Positions 47,430 through 59,860 of a stretch of DNA of 64,000 nucleotides are shown one piece after another. Both the position numbers and the translations under genes were made by a program. The first letter of the stretch is position 1; each line of letters opens with the position of its first letter. A model generated the notes under the pieces. It did not search any database. It worked only from the letters and a program-made list of their open reading frames with translations, and had not been told where the DNA came from. The stretch comes from Acanthochlamys bracteata (taxonomy: Eukaryota; Streptophyta; Magnoliopsida; Pandanales; Velloziaceae), in contig CM034144.1 in the NCBI GenBank assembly GCA_019914995.1, positions 2,635,489-2,699,488 of the forward strand, read 5' to 3'.

Positions 47430-50400
47430 TTTAGAAGACTTTTTTTTTACTCATTTGATACAAAATAACATGCCACAAGTTTTCTTATATTGACATTACA
47501 ATCAAATATTAAATTAACTAAGATATTAAAATAAAATAAAATTTATAACTATTACTAATCTTTAACACACCCACTAATTCTTCTAAGTAATTTATATTTT
47601 CACTGCTAGTATTATTTATCCACTTTTTTCATTAATATCTCGAAAAATATCAAAATGAATGCATAAGTTTTAATTTGTTATTCCAACACACTCCTCAAAT
47701 CAAAATGTTTTTCATAGGAAGCATTTTTTTTACCTTTCCGAAATGTTTAATTGACAACCAAGACTTGGTAAAAATATTTGCTATTTATTCCATAGTATAA
47801 TAATACTCCAACTGTACAGTATTTTACTTTATATGTTTTTTGAAAAAGTGGAATCGAGTATCGATGTGTTTGCTCCTTCCATGATGTACTGAATTCTTTG
47901 CAAGTTATATAACTGATTGATTATCAACCAATATTTTTGTTGGTTTTTCTTGTGGATGATGCAGTTCTTTTAGTATATTTTTAGCCAAATTGCTTCACAC
48001 ACTATAAATGCAGTTGCGATATATTTTTCTTCATATGAAGATAAAGCCACAATACTTTGCTTTCTGATATTCATGAAAATGCAGTTAATCCAAAGTAAAA
48101 AACATAGCCTGTGGTGCTTTTTCTTTCATTTTGGTCACCACCCCAATCACTATCTGAATAGCTCACTAGTTCTGCAGGTTCACCATAAGTGTAGAATAGA
48201 CCAAAATTAAGTGAATCTTTGATATACTTTAAAATTCTCTTCGCAAATAGCTAATGAAACTCTTTTGGTGTCTTCATATAGTGACTCATAAGTCCAACTG
48301 TATAAATAATATTTGGCTTTGTGATCGTCAGATATCTCAAACTATCAACAAGACTCTTGAAAAGAGTTGAGTCAACTAGATCTCCATTCTTTTCTTTTGA
48401 TAGCTTTGTTCCTGTGGCAATTGGAATGTTCATCGGATTATAATTGCTCATCTTGAACTTCTCCAATACATTCTTCGTGTACTTTTTTTTAGATATAAAA
48501 ATCCCATTTTGTTGTTATTTTACTTAGATACCAAGGAAGTAAGACATCAAACCATTATACGTCATCTCGAATTCCTTGAACATCATTGCCTTGAATTCTC
48601 CAAGCATTTCAAGGCTATTACCTGTGTACAATAAATCATCAACATAAAGACAAATTATTAGAAACTTGCCTTTATGATTCCTCTTCATATAGATGGTATG
48701 CTCATAAGAAAATTTGGTGAAGTCATTTTGTTGAAGATAGCCATCAATTGGAGCATTTCAGCTCGTGGTGCTTGGTTCTATCCGTACAAAGCTATGTTTA
48801 ATCAATATATTTTGTTTTCTTTCTCTTTCACCTGAAATCCTTCTGTTTGCTGTACGTGTACCTCTTTCTCAAGAATACCATTGAGAAATACTGACTTGAC
48901 ATCTATATGATATATCTTCTATTTATGATGAGCTGCAAGAGATATTATTAATTTTACCGTATCAAGTCGAGCAACAGGTGTAAAGACTTCTTCATATTTG
49001 ATGCCGTCTTTTTGTTTGTACCTTTCGCTACAAGTCTAGCCTTGTATCGACCAACATCGCCATCAGCAGTGCGCTTAATCTTGTATACTCATTTGACACC
49101 TATTGCTTTGTGATTTTGTGGAAGTGTTGTCAATTCCTAGGTGTCATTCTTCTCTATAGCTTGGATATCTTCCTACATTGCTAGTCGTCAACAGTTTTCT
49201 TTTATAAATTGTTGGAATGTGAGAGGTCCATGATCAGTATACAGACTAAAAAAATTAGACCCACTTTCTTCATTTGTCTGTTTATAGATCTTCTTGAGAT
49301 TTCTCATTTTTATACGACTCTGTTGCGTGTAAAATCCGCTACTACTATTATCTCCAAAAGATGGAGAATCTTTAATAGAAGAGTGTTGTATATTGAGGAG
49401 ATAGTGATGTTGTTAGTGGTGGTACCTCATGTGTGGCCTTATCAGATTCATCCACCACTGGATGTTCTTTGGAAGCTCTTCACTCCAGTTCTATGCATCT
49501 TCTTCACTAAACACAACGTCTCTATTAATCACTAATTTTTTGGTTAGTAGATTGTAAAGCTTATATGCTTTTGACTTCTCGCTGTATCCGATGAATATGC
49601 ATTTTTCACCACAATCATCAAGCTTTTTCCTTTTGTCTCAGGTACTTGGGCATAAACAATGCACAAAAAAATTTGTAAGTGTGCAGCACTTAGCTTGTAT
49701 CCGCTCCACGCCTTTTAACGTGTCTTATTTTTCACCATCTTGTGGGGTATCGGTTAAGCAAATAAGCTGAGCACGCCACGGCTTCTGCCCAGAATTACTT
49801 CGACAATCCCTTTTCCTCAAGCATGTTTCTTGTCATGTTGAGGATATTTCTATTTTTTCTTTCTGGGATGCCATTTTGCTATGGTGTGTAGGCAGTAATC
49901 AGCTGCCTTTTTATACCTTGTTCATTGCAATATTTTTGAAAAATATTTGAGGTGTACTCACCACCTTTGTCAGATCGGAGAATTTTTATCTTGTGTCCAC
50001 TCTCCGCTTCAACAAGAGCTCTAAAATACTTGAAAGTGAAAAAAATAGTAGACTTCTCATTAAGAAAGTATACTCATAACTTTCTACTTAAGTCATCAAT
50101 GAATGTAATAAAATATTTATTACCTCCCAAAGAGACAGGGTCGAATGACCAACAAATATCGGTATAAACAAATTACAATAGTGCCTCTTTTCTCCATGAT
50201 TTTTCATTAGGAAAAGAAAGTCATGGTTGTTTGCCAATTACCACATCTTTCGCATATATGATTTTGTGGTTTAATTGTAGGTAGACCTCGAACCATACCA
50301 GTCGTTGATAATAACTTCAATCCATTACAGTTCAAATGGCCAAAACAGATATGCCATCTGAGTGACTCATTCTGCACGAGTCCTTGAAAATATTTGTTAA

Positions 50401-51080
50401 CTCTCGTGTTTAGGTGTAAGAAAAACATACAGTTGTTTGTCATCTTAACACAAGCTCTAAGGCTTCCATCAAGAATTTCCCAAGCTCACGCTTCCATGAA
50501 TATCTTTTATGAGTTTTATGAAAAGTTTTTTCTTTCCACACATATGATTACTAGCACCCGAATTCAAGCACCATGTATCATTGTGAACACTTGAATCATC
50601 ATTAGTAAGAAAAAGAGTAGAGGTATTACCCACATCATTTGTTGCTTCGACAAAATTGGTAATATTTTTATTTTTATACCAGCACTTCGAGGCATAATGT
50701 TCAAATTTATGACAGTCGTAATATTGAACATTTTTATATTTTACAAGGCCAGATGTGGATCTTCCTTGATTATTTCGTCCGCGACTTCTAAAGTTTGAAA
50801 TTTTCGCTTAATTTTGAGCGATTTGTTGTTGGAAACCACGTCCCCTACCTCAACCACTACCACGATCTCTACTATTTGAGCCTCGATCAGTTAGAGTCAA
50901 TTTCGAGTTCAATGCTTGTTTCACAAATATAGAACTAGTTTTCTTTAACATCCGTTATGCATGAAATTGAAGAGATTTTACGAGCTCTTCGATTGAAATC
51001 TCCTCCAAATTTTTTTGACTCTTCAATTGCCGCCACCACGTGCTCGAACTTTGATGTGAGTGATCTGAGCAACTTCTCCA
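47430..51080 (-). mobile_element. Ty1/copia retrotransposon remnant lacking its 5' LTR
   Basis: Reading the minus strand downward from 51080: gag with RGRGRGFQQQ, a CCHC-type knuckle (YYDCHKFEHYASKCW), protease (CLNSGASNHMCG), GAG-pre-integrase (LRWHICFGHLNCNGLKLLS), integrase (ITFIDDLSRK, LRSDKGGEYTSNIF), reverse transcriptase (IICLYVDDLLYTGN, TYNGLMSYFLGI, PMNIPIATGTKLSKE) and RNase H (SIVALSSYEEKYIATA, NQSAI, SKHIDT). The polypurine tract GAGGAGTG precedes an LTR start TGTTGGAATAAC at 47688. Many stops and frameshifts are present, and no 5' LTR was found. The lower LTR boundary is approximate. Confidence 0.85.
48251..50443 (-). pseudogene. Copia pol remnant (integrase to reverse transcriptase)
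   Basis: Longest open pieces are 50207-50443 (GAG-pre-integrase, with HxxxGH-type HICFGHLN and CxxC CERCGNW) and 48251-48466 (reverse transcriptase end, SLRYLTITKPNIIYTVGLMS). Between them integrase and RT motifs are split by stops. It cannot encode a full polyprotein. Confidence 0.8.
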
Positions 51081-51457
51081 TTAAAAAAGTAAACAAAGTA
51101 GGCTAATGCTTAAAAGGTGTCAAGCAGCACAGCACCTTCTTATGTATATGTGATATGCTTGCTTGACTACTGAAGGATTATTCTACTTCCTTTTCTTTCT
51201 GATGTCGTTAATTTTGAAAATGCTTTTACATATTGCAAAACCATAGGAGGGATATATACAAACCATTGCACAGTGTTGAATGGTGATTTTTCTAAAAAAT
51301 TTTTATTCATTTAGGTAGGCTAGCATATAGAAGTTCTTGCTGCAATTTTATGTTAGGATGTGTGCAATGTTAAACAGTTGAATGGACTATCTTTTGTGCT
51401 TTCTTGCTTTGGACAGTTTGTATGTGCCTTAGAATCGGTAAACTTCAGTTATTGGCA

Positions 51458-51670
51458 AACCTAACCTAAATCCTAAACCATTACCTAAAGCCTAGCCTAG
51501 ACCTAAACCTAAAACCCTTACCTAAACCTAAAACTCTTACCTAAAGCCTAACCTAGACATAAACCTAATAACTTTATCTAAACCTAAACTCAAAACCTAA
51601 AACTCTTACCTAAAGTCTAACATAGACCTAAACCCCTTATCGAAACCCTAATCCTAAAGCCTAAGCCAAA
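51458..51670. repeat. Degenerate telomere-like repeat with higher-order structure
   Basis: Many CCTAAA, CCTAAACC and CCTAACC units relate to the plant telomere repeat CCCTAAA. Longer units beginning TTACCTAAAG and containing CTAGACCTAAACCTAA recur about three times at roughly 55-70 bp, so this is not a pure heptamer array. It lies between the copia remnant and a decayed PIF element. Confidence 0.75.
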
Positions 51671-51739
51671 AACTCGATTATTTGTAAGTAGCAATTTAAA
51701 ACTTATTATTGAAAATTTGATTAATTTTATAATGCTTAT

Positions 51740-52673
51740 ATGGAAGATTCTGGAAAGAGAAAGCGCCAATACAAAACCTCTAAAAGTTTCATAAGTACAG
51801 ACTTTGTCTTTTTGAAATTTATTGAGTTTAGTGAACAAAAAATATTGAAAGGTAATAGGCCAACAACACATTTCAATGTGCAAGTGTGGAAAAATATTGA
51901 ACAAACCCTATACGAGGTCACCAGAGAAGTTCTGGATCATAGGCAATTGAAAAACAAATAGGAATCCATGAAAACTGATTGGAAAGATTATAAGTCATTA
52001 ATGCATTGAGTGTTTGGCCTAGGATCGGATCACACTCGTAAAACAATTGTTGCAAATGATGATTGGTAGGATTCTAATATTAAGGTAATTGTTGTTACAT
52101 AGCATTATATTTCTATTTTGTTATGACGCTAACTAACCTAATTGTATATGTATATAGGCAGACCCTAAGTTCAAAAAGTTCGAAGGTAAAAATTTATCTT
52201 TAATCCGTGATCATTTCGAAATGTTTGAGAGCGCTACTGCCAATCGTACGCGAGCTTGAGTAGCATCACAAGTCTAACGGGAGAGTCAAAAAACCCAAGC
52301 TACCATGAATGTGAAAGGTAGTGGAAATAGCCTTGATGAAGGGAATGCTTCCCTGCAGGTATATTCTCGTATTGTGGCTGATAGCAATTTACTTCTGACT
52401 GATAGCTATAGGTCTGAAAGATTTGTTAGAGCAGGAAACATCGATAAGAAGAAAAAATCATCAGCTAAAGCTTCGATGAGGGACGATATTTATGAACTTC
52501 TGTGGATTGCGAAGAAAACTAGTCGAATTGAAGTGGCGGAAGCAATAAGTGCCATACAATGCGTTGAAATATTTGAAAGCTTTGCCTGGTTTACGGACGA
52601 ACTATCCGTTATAAAATTTTGCATCGAGTATGATGTGCAAAGGAGATACTCGAGATATGTTCATGAGCGTTGA
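51740..52673 (+). pseudogene. PIF/Harbinger ORF1, Myb/SANT-like (second element, broken)
   Basis: Plus-strand pieces read NRPTTHFNVQVWKNIEQTLY, then DHRQLKNK, a stop, ESMKTDWKDYKSL, VANDDWWDSN and KADPKFKKFEGK. This is the Myb/SANT-like domain of L10-interacting-MYB/PIF ORF1 proteins (family pattern WKNIxxxFxxxTGKxxxxxQLKNKWDxLKxxWxxWxxL). In-frame stops after KNK and within FESATANRTRA show decay. The tail at 52305-52673 includes an ELLWIAKKTSRIEVAEAIS helix. Confidence 0.75.
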
Positions 52674-53070
52674 TAATGACGATCGTTATAGACGGATGCA
52701 TGTGGCATTATGATACTTATGGTTTTGGTCAAAACAAAAACAATTAGTTCAATGTCTAATGCTGTATTTTAATATTTACTAATTGTTATGCTTAAGAGGT
52801 ACAATGATATTGTAGGTTTATTAGTTTGATTATAATAATAAAATATTGTAATATTTATTGTATGAGTACTTAAATATTCTGATGTTTATTGTATTGTTGG
52901 TTTAAAAGGTTTGTTATATTGTTATTTTATTAGTTGGATAGTTTAAGATTTTGTTTTTAAGTTGACCTTGCAACGGTGTATATATGTTATATTAATCATA
53001 TTATTATCCATTACTTAGATATTTTTGATAGTTCATTTATATTTGAGGGTTACGTATGTAATTGCAGTTA

Positions 53071-54376
53071 AATGGATTCTTGGATTGTTAGTGATGACGA
53101 AAAAGTTACTCGCAACCAACGTAAACAAAAATGGAGAAAATTAATATGTTTATTGGAAGAATTGTTGTAGTATATTGTGACAAGTTTTCACTCAAAGATC
53201 TATGCTATACATCTGTACGTACCGGTGATTTGTTTATATCTGAGATATTATTATAAGGAAACAAAGTTAGATGTTATCAAAATTTTTCAAAGAAAGATGT
53301 CAATTTTTAAAGATTTATGTGAGAGCCTGACACAGAAATACGGATTGGTACCGACACGACATATGTCAGTGCATGAGAAAGTTGCCATATTCCTACTAAC
53401 TTGTGGTCATTGTGTTGAAAATAGATTATGTTAAGACATGTTTAACCATTCGGACGAAACAATTTATAGACACTTTCGTAGAGTGTTATCTGTTGTTACA
53501 AGATTAGTTATAGATATTATCAAAACTCATCTAGATGAATGAAGGCTACGGATTTCATAAACCACAAAATACACGATATTTTTCATTTTTTGAAGTTTGT
53601 GATCAATTCTATCTTTGGCATTAATCTATATACTTAGTTATATTGAACTTATTATTCTAATATAAAAAATTTCTATCGTATGGTTGTATTGGAGCTATCG
53701 ATGACACACATAGCAAAGCGAGAATACTCCTAGTAGAGGTAATTTTTTATATTAGGTGAAAAGGCTTGGCCACAGAATATCATGACGGTTTGTGATTCTA
53801 ACATATGCTTCACATTTGTATGGGCTGGATGGGAAAGATCTGCTCACGACTCCCAAATATTTAATGAAGCATTAAGTAGGCCCGAATTCAGGTTTCCTCA
53901 CCCATAGGAAAATAAATATTATTTGGTGAATGCAAGATAAAGACATATGAAAAAGTACCTGAGCTCATATAAAGGTTGGGATATAAAATATCATCTGAAC
54001 GATTTTCGACATGCTACTACATCTCAATTGCAGCAACCAAGATGGATAAAAAAAAATTTCAACTACTTACATTCTTCGTGTTCGCAATTTTAGTATATTG
54101 AAGGCTCGATTTGTAATATTGGCTAACATGCTAGTATATTTAGTACGAACAAACGGATATTGTACTTGCAACAATGACGATACATAATTACATAAGAAAA
54201 AAAGTATTGCAGATGATGCATTCTATTGGCTGAACATGAGATCTATGTCCCATCAACTAGTGAAGCATCTGGGAGTGCATCAAACATTCAATCCAAAGAT
54301 TTGAACGTTGGTGATAGTGATATAGATTAATTGAGGCGTCGTGATGAAAATACTAATGAAATATTTCAACAATGAT
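53071..54376 (+). pseudogene. PIF/Harbinger transposase (second element, broken)
   Basis: Plus-strand fragments: MDSWIVSDDEKVTRNQRKQK, FKDLCESLTQKYGLVPTRHM followed by SVHEKVAIFLLTCGH, ETIYRHFRRVLSVVTRLV, CIGAIDDTHSKA (first Asp), FTFVWAGWERSAHDSQIFNE, NKYYLVNAR where the second catalytic Asp is replaced by Asn, and KYHLNDFRHA. Many stops interrupt it. It is a DDE_Tnp_4 family transposase clearly different from the one at 38.5-39.8 kb and on the opposite strand. Confidence 0.75.
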
Positions 54377-57300
54377 TGTATAACTATTCTAACTGTATGA
54401 ACATCAATTTGACTATAGTTTTTTATTGAACTTTTGAAATTGTTTAATATACTAATATATTAATGTCTCAATATACTATAAAACTATGCTATTTATTCAT
54501 TATCAATAATTTTTAATTAATAATTAACCATTACATAAGTAAATAATAATGTATTTATATCTTTGAAATTAGCTTAAATAACATATTTATAAACTAATTT
54601 TTTATTTTAAAATATTAATATTATTTTAAAATATAATTATTTAGTACATAAGTAAGTATAATCATGCATTTGTATCTTTAAAGTTAACTTAAAGAACAAA
54701 TTTTCAAACTAATCTTTATTTTAAAAATATTTAGTAATATTTTTGAAGTATAATTAATATAGAAATAAAATATAAGTAAAAATAATAAATATATAATACA
54801 ATATTCATAAATTAAATATATATCACTATTATATTATAAAAGATATTTTACTCTTTCTATACTTTTTTCTAACTTTTCAGCTTTTTTTTGTCAAACACTT
54901 TTTTCAACTTTTTTTCAGAAAGTCAAATTTATCCAAATATATAGCTCTTTTTAAAAAAAAGTTTACAGCTAATTTTGTTTTAAAAAAGTAAAAAAAATAA
55001 TTTTTATCATAAAAGTTGAAACTTTTAAGTTTATTCAAACGGCCACTAAAATTTTTAAAACTTTTCCTGCAGAGAACATTAATCATATGTATGTCTTTAG
55101 TATCATCTTTCATCTTTAGTATGTGTTTCGTTTTACTTCCTACATAGAATTACACTACATGTATGGGAAGGAAACATCCTTCAAATCCGCTTTCTCTTTG
55201 AACATGTTTTTCCTTTTCTTGCATGAAAGCAAGAGTCATTAGATATGGTATTCATAATAATTCCTACAAAGGATATTGATGTGCTAATAGCAAGATGAGC
55301 AATCCATAATCTTATTTAACATATATATTGTAGACCATTCGAAGGGTTCATTCGTTCTAAATGAGAAGCATATCTTATACAAATCATATTCTTTCACGTT
55401 GACTTCAAAAGCTTCTCCCATGGTATGTTTATTTTCATAATGATTCAACATTTGACAATGAACATCAACCATACGAAAAAATCATTCATTATTATTGGCA
55501 TTTACAAAATCAATTTTCAATATCATTTGGACATTCATCAGGATCTCAATATTGATTAACAATAAGTAGTGTTGGTGAATCATAAATAATAAGCTAAAGA
55601 AATGAGTTAGATATCTGGAAGTATTTTTAGAAAAGAGCTTTTCTAAAATGACAGATATTTTTAGAATATTTCAAAAACGAGTTATATTTTTTATCTCTAA
55701 AAAATAATAAAAATAAGAAATAACAAGATCTCATGGCGTAAAATTATTTTATACTTTCTAATTTTTAAAAAAAATCTGTAAATGTATAAAATATTTATTG
55801 GAAAACATGAATGGAAAAAATAGAATGAAAAAGAAAAATAATGAGCAATGACAAACAAGCTCTAATCACCAATATAACACTAATATACATAACTAACCGT
55901 TATGTTTTGCCTTGATTTTCGACCTTTGACGACCATGTTTGAATTCTCTTGTCAACCTATTATCAACCTCAGAGATGTTTTGACCTTGAACGACTCTTTT
56001 GAACCTTGGGCGACCTGCTACAATATTTTCCGACCTACTACAATTTTTTTGACCTTTTATGGTCGCACTGTAACCATTTATCTTTTGAAAGAAAAAAGTT
56101 ATCGACCTGTTTTTGACTTCTACAGTGGCAGTTGTAAACCTCAGGCAGAATTTGGCAGAGTTCCTGTTTTAGCCATTTTTTCCAGTTTTCAGTTTCTTCC
56201 TTTTTCTGCATGGGTTTCTTTTCTTGAAAGTGTGTATTGGTTGTCAAGAGCTTATCTTTTTACCTCTCTTTCTACATAAAGTTCTTTTCACCTTCTCGTT
56301 GGAACTACAAGATTTTTATTATTTTTTGCTACATTCTTTTGTAAGCTTCACAATTTATAGTAAAATTTTTTCTCTCCTATCTGTGGACGTAGATTTCTAT
56401 CTTTAAGCCGAACCATGTTAAATATTGTCTTCACTTATCGTTGTTATTCTCTTATTCTTTATGTCATTTATATTTCTAGTGACTGTTTTAACTAGATCCG
56501 AAGAAATTAATCACTAAATATTTTATATTAAATAGATCTCTTGATTATCTACTTATTAGAAATAATTTTTTTTTTTGGTTCCAAATTATTTAGTTCTACA
56601 ATACTTCCATTACCTCTTCATTCTCTCCGTTCTATTAATAACTGTCAATAATTAACGAAGAATAAGTAACAATAGTTGAATTATTTTATCATTTCGATTA
56701 GAAGTAGCAAATTACATAATTGTTCGTTCTGTATTGTACGATAGTGATTGGTTTATAATCAATTTACTAATCTAACTGTTTGATTAGAAATAGCAAATCA
56801 CATAGTTGAAGCTATTGATTTTCTGCACTTTCGATTTAATTCACTGATGCTCATATAGTACCAAATTTTGAGTGAATCATAAATAAAAAGACAATTGATA
56901 TAACACAAAAAGTTAAACGACGATTAACAAATAAAACCTTTTGCACATGCACCGCAGCTTTGGACGTCTCTAATTTCAAACATAACCAAAAGAAAATTAA
57001 ATAAATAAATAAAATTTTCTTTTTACTGATAATTTAGTTCTATCTCCGGCTCTTCTCTTATTATGATTTTCTTGGTTTTGACTTTGCGAAGACTTGTGCA
57101 TTCGTTCTATTTCTTTTTGTGTTGTTATTAGTTTCCTTAAATCATTCTAAATGCTATTATGTATATTTTTTTCTTGTTCCAGTTTATACTGGATTGCAAC
57201 TTAATCTTTCCTAGAATCATCAAAATTTTATTTCAATTTCTCTTCACATTGACTCGAAATTAGTCCATCCACTATCAATAATTCTAAATGTTTCATTTTG

Positions 57301-57443
57301 ATTCATATTTCAAACAATTGAACAGTTGAATAGTTTTCTTTAGGGCAATTTACAGCTAATAATTAATTGTTGGAAGTAAAAATTTTAACATAGTTAGAAG
57401 AAGAAACGCAAGAATACAAGGGCACCGACAATGAAAACCTTCA
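54377..57443. other. AT-rich intergenic, no gene supported
   Basis: 54480-55060 is extremely AT-rich and ends in a TIR-like complement GTGGCCGTTTGAATAAACTT, without a located partner. 55284-55472 (minus, 62 codons) and 55902-56279 (plus, 125 codons) are open but show no domain. The latter repeats CGACCTNNTAC-type words and looks like a retroelement leader or LTR piece. 56420-57440 holds nothing recognised. Confidence 0.35.
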
Positions 57444-57698
57444 GGTGCGTTTTGGATTGCTTATAAAATTAAAGTTTTTTAGAATGAAAAATATTTTTAT
57501 CCTTTTTAAAAAATGAGCTTTTTTTTTTACTTCTAAAAAAATAATAAAAATATGCAATAAAAAGATCTCATTACGTAAAAATTTTTACACTATCTAAATT
57601 TTTAAATAAAATTTTTAAATACTTATAAAATATGTATTGGAAAAAGTAAAATAAAAAATTGAAAAGGAGTGTTGGAGAAAAACTGAACCAAACGCTCC
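57444..57698. mobile_element. AT-rich MITE-like element
   Basis: Left end GGTGCGTTTTGGATTG and the complement of the right end GGAGCGTTTGGTTCAG form imperfect terminal repeats around an A/T-rich non-coding core. A similar block with less clear ends lies at about 57850-58100 (right complement CGCATTTGGATGCTTTTGCC). The target duplication is not resolved. Confidence 0.45.
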
Positions 57699-59860
57699 GA
57701 AGTGAATGAAGCGTGAAATCTTGCTTTTAAATTACACGAAGCAACATCTATGTTAATATATTCTTTTATGTCAAATTCCTTTTCTTGATGATGAAATTGC
57801 CTTGAGAGGGATTGAATACAACTTTATTGTTCAACCATGAACGGATGAAAGGTGTTTTGAGAGTGATTATGTAAAAAGAAATTTCTGAAAAAAAAAATTT
57901 TTATTTTATTTTAGAAAATAAACTTTATTTTTTATCTAAAAAAATAATAAGTAATAATAAAATTTTAGGATATAAATTTTTCTTATATTTTCTACATTTT
58001 AAAATAAATTTTGTAAAATATTATAAAAATTTATTAAAAAATATAAAATGTTATTAGAGAATTAATTTTTAGAAGAAGCAATGGCAAAAGCATCCAAATG
58101 CGTTAACTATTCAATCATCCAGCTCTGCAAACTGTTTTCTGCTTGAAAGCAAGTTGCATTCTGGAAAGGCTGATTAACTGCAATGCTTCTATAGCCAACA
58201 TCTGACTGATGCATAAATGAAAGACCGCAGCACGAGTTATTCAGACTGCTCTGGTACATAATACACTTTCCCAGATTCGTTTGACCTGATTTACAACCTG
58301 CTTTTATTAATGCCAAGTCCATCTCATATTAGTTTGCTTGTGAATTATCATGCAAATAACCGAAGGTTATGCAGTTGTTGAAGGAACAACAGATAACCAC
58401 AACAGAACCAAGTTTATGAATACACAAAATGTTGTACGGTTGGCCATCTAATATTCAGAAAATCGGACTGTTTAATTCTGGAGCAACAGAAGAAGATAAC
58501 CATATACAGGTAAAATTAACAGCAAGAACAATATCGTATTTGCTAAACAATCTACAGCCATGAATGCTAGTTGCTTGCTTTGAGTAAGAATGATTGCCAG
58601 ATATGCAAGTACAATAAATCAGATCTACATTCTTCACAGTCAATTAGTTCGACTAGTGGACCCATCATGTGACCCACATTTAAGCATGAACAATATCCAG
58701 TTGTCACAGGTAACCGAAGACACTAATGAAGATCAATAAATGGGGAATCCATGGATGTCCCCCCTCATTACTCAGTAGTAGTTGTAAGAGAACTTTCAAT
58801 TGGGAGATAACTGTAAGAATCACCTTTCTCTAAGACAGCTTGTGCATTTTCAGTAGCTCAAGATAATAGACAACCAACAAGGAACTAGTTTCCAAAGAAA
58901 GAAAGAACTTGCACAGACTGTAAATTCAATTGAAAATTTATGCAAGAGAAAAAAAGAATATTTATTGCAAGCTGTTGGATTCTGGTTACATTTTATAAGT
59001 TCCTCATGGCAATCCTTTCAGCACCGAAAAAGAAAAAAAACAAAATTGGATTGAAACATCTTTCAACATCTTTGTAGAGTTTACATTTTAGAACATGCAA
59101 GAAATGCGTAATGTTGGCAGTGCTTACCTCCCAAAAAAGAATCCAAAATCAAAGTATGATGTCGCTGATAATAGGACGGTGCCCAGTATCTTTCCAAGAT
59201 TCACCACCAAAAGGCTATCTGTTTGTCTTAATCAACCAACTACTATTATTATATGCAAGAACAGAGATGCCTAGAAAACACGCCCTAAATAATCCTAGCT
59301 GCTTGCAAAAGATTAATATCTTTTGGAGGCATTTCAAATAAAGAAATACAACTTTGCCTACAAATCTTATAGTTCCTTTCTTGAATTATTGTTATCACAT
59401 CTTTCATAACAAAACTAGAGAGGACTCTTGTTCAATACAGAGAGAGAACCAGATTGTTGATCTGCCAGTATGCTCACAAAACATAGTAAATTTATTTAAA
59501 CATTTATTGATGGAACATATACAAAAGACAGCAAAACATTTGATCCACATAAGCATATGTGAAAAGATTTTGTTATCTTCTTCTTTGTTTCTTTGTGGAT
59601 TACCTCAAAAGAAAAGAAAATTTTCTCGGATCTCTTTCTCTTCCGATTACCACAACCAAAACTAAGAATGAATCAATTGCCACTACTGCTCCTCAATCAA
59701 ACATAAAACTAAGATAGAGCAATGACAACGATAAAGACTATGGTTAAAGTAATAGGTAGAAATAGGATACCATTCTTTTTTTCAAATGAAGAAAACAACA
59801 TATCAATAAAACTGGTACCCACTATAGAGATTCAAGAGGAGATGACGAAGAAACATTTCT
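57699..59860. other. Intergenic and peroxidase 3' flank
   Basis: 57850-58100 is MITE-like. 58100-59650 has short ORFs on both strands with no known domain, and no splice-linked set of exons could be built. 59650-59860 is the likely 3' UTR of the peroxidase gene. Confidence 0.4.

Noticed and set aside
55902..56279. 125-codon plus-strand ORF
   Set aside because: Repeats CGACC-type words and hydrophobic runs without any known family; it looks like a retroelement leader or LTR piece.
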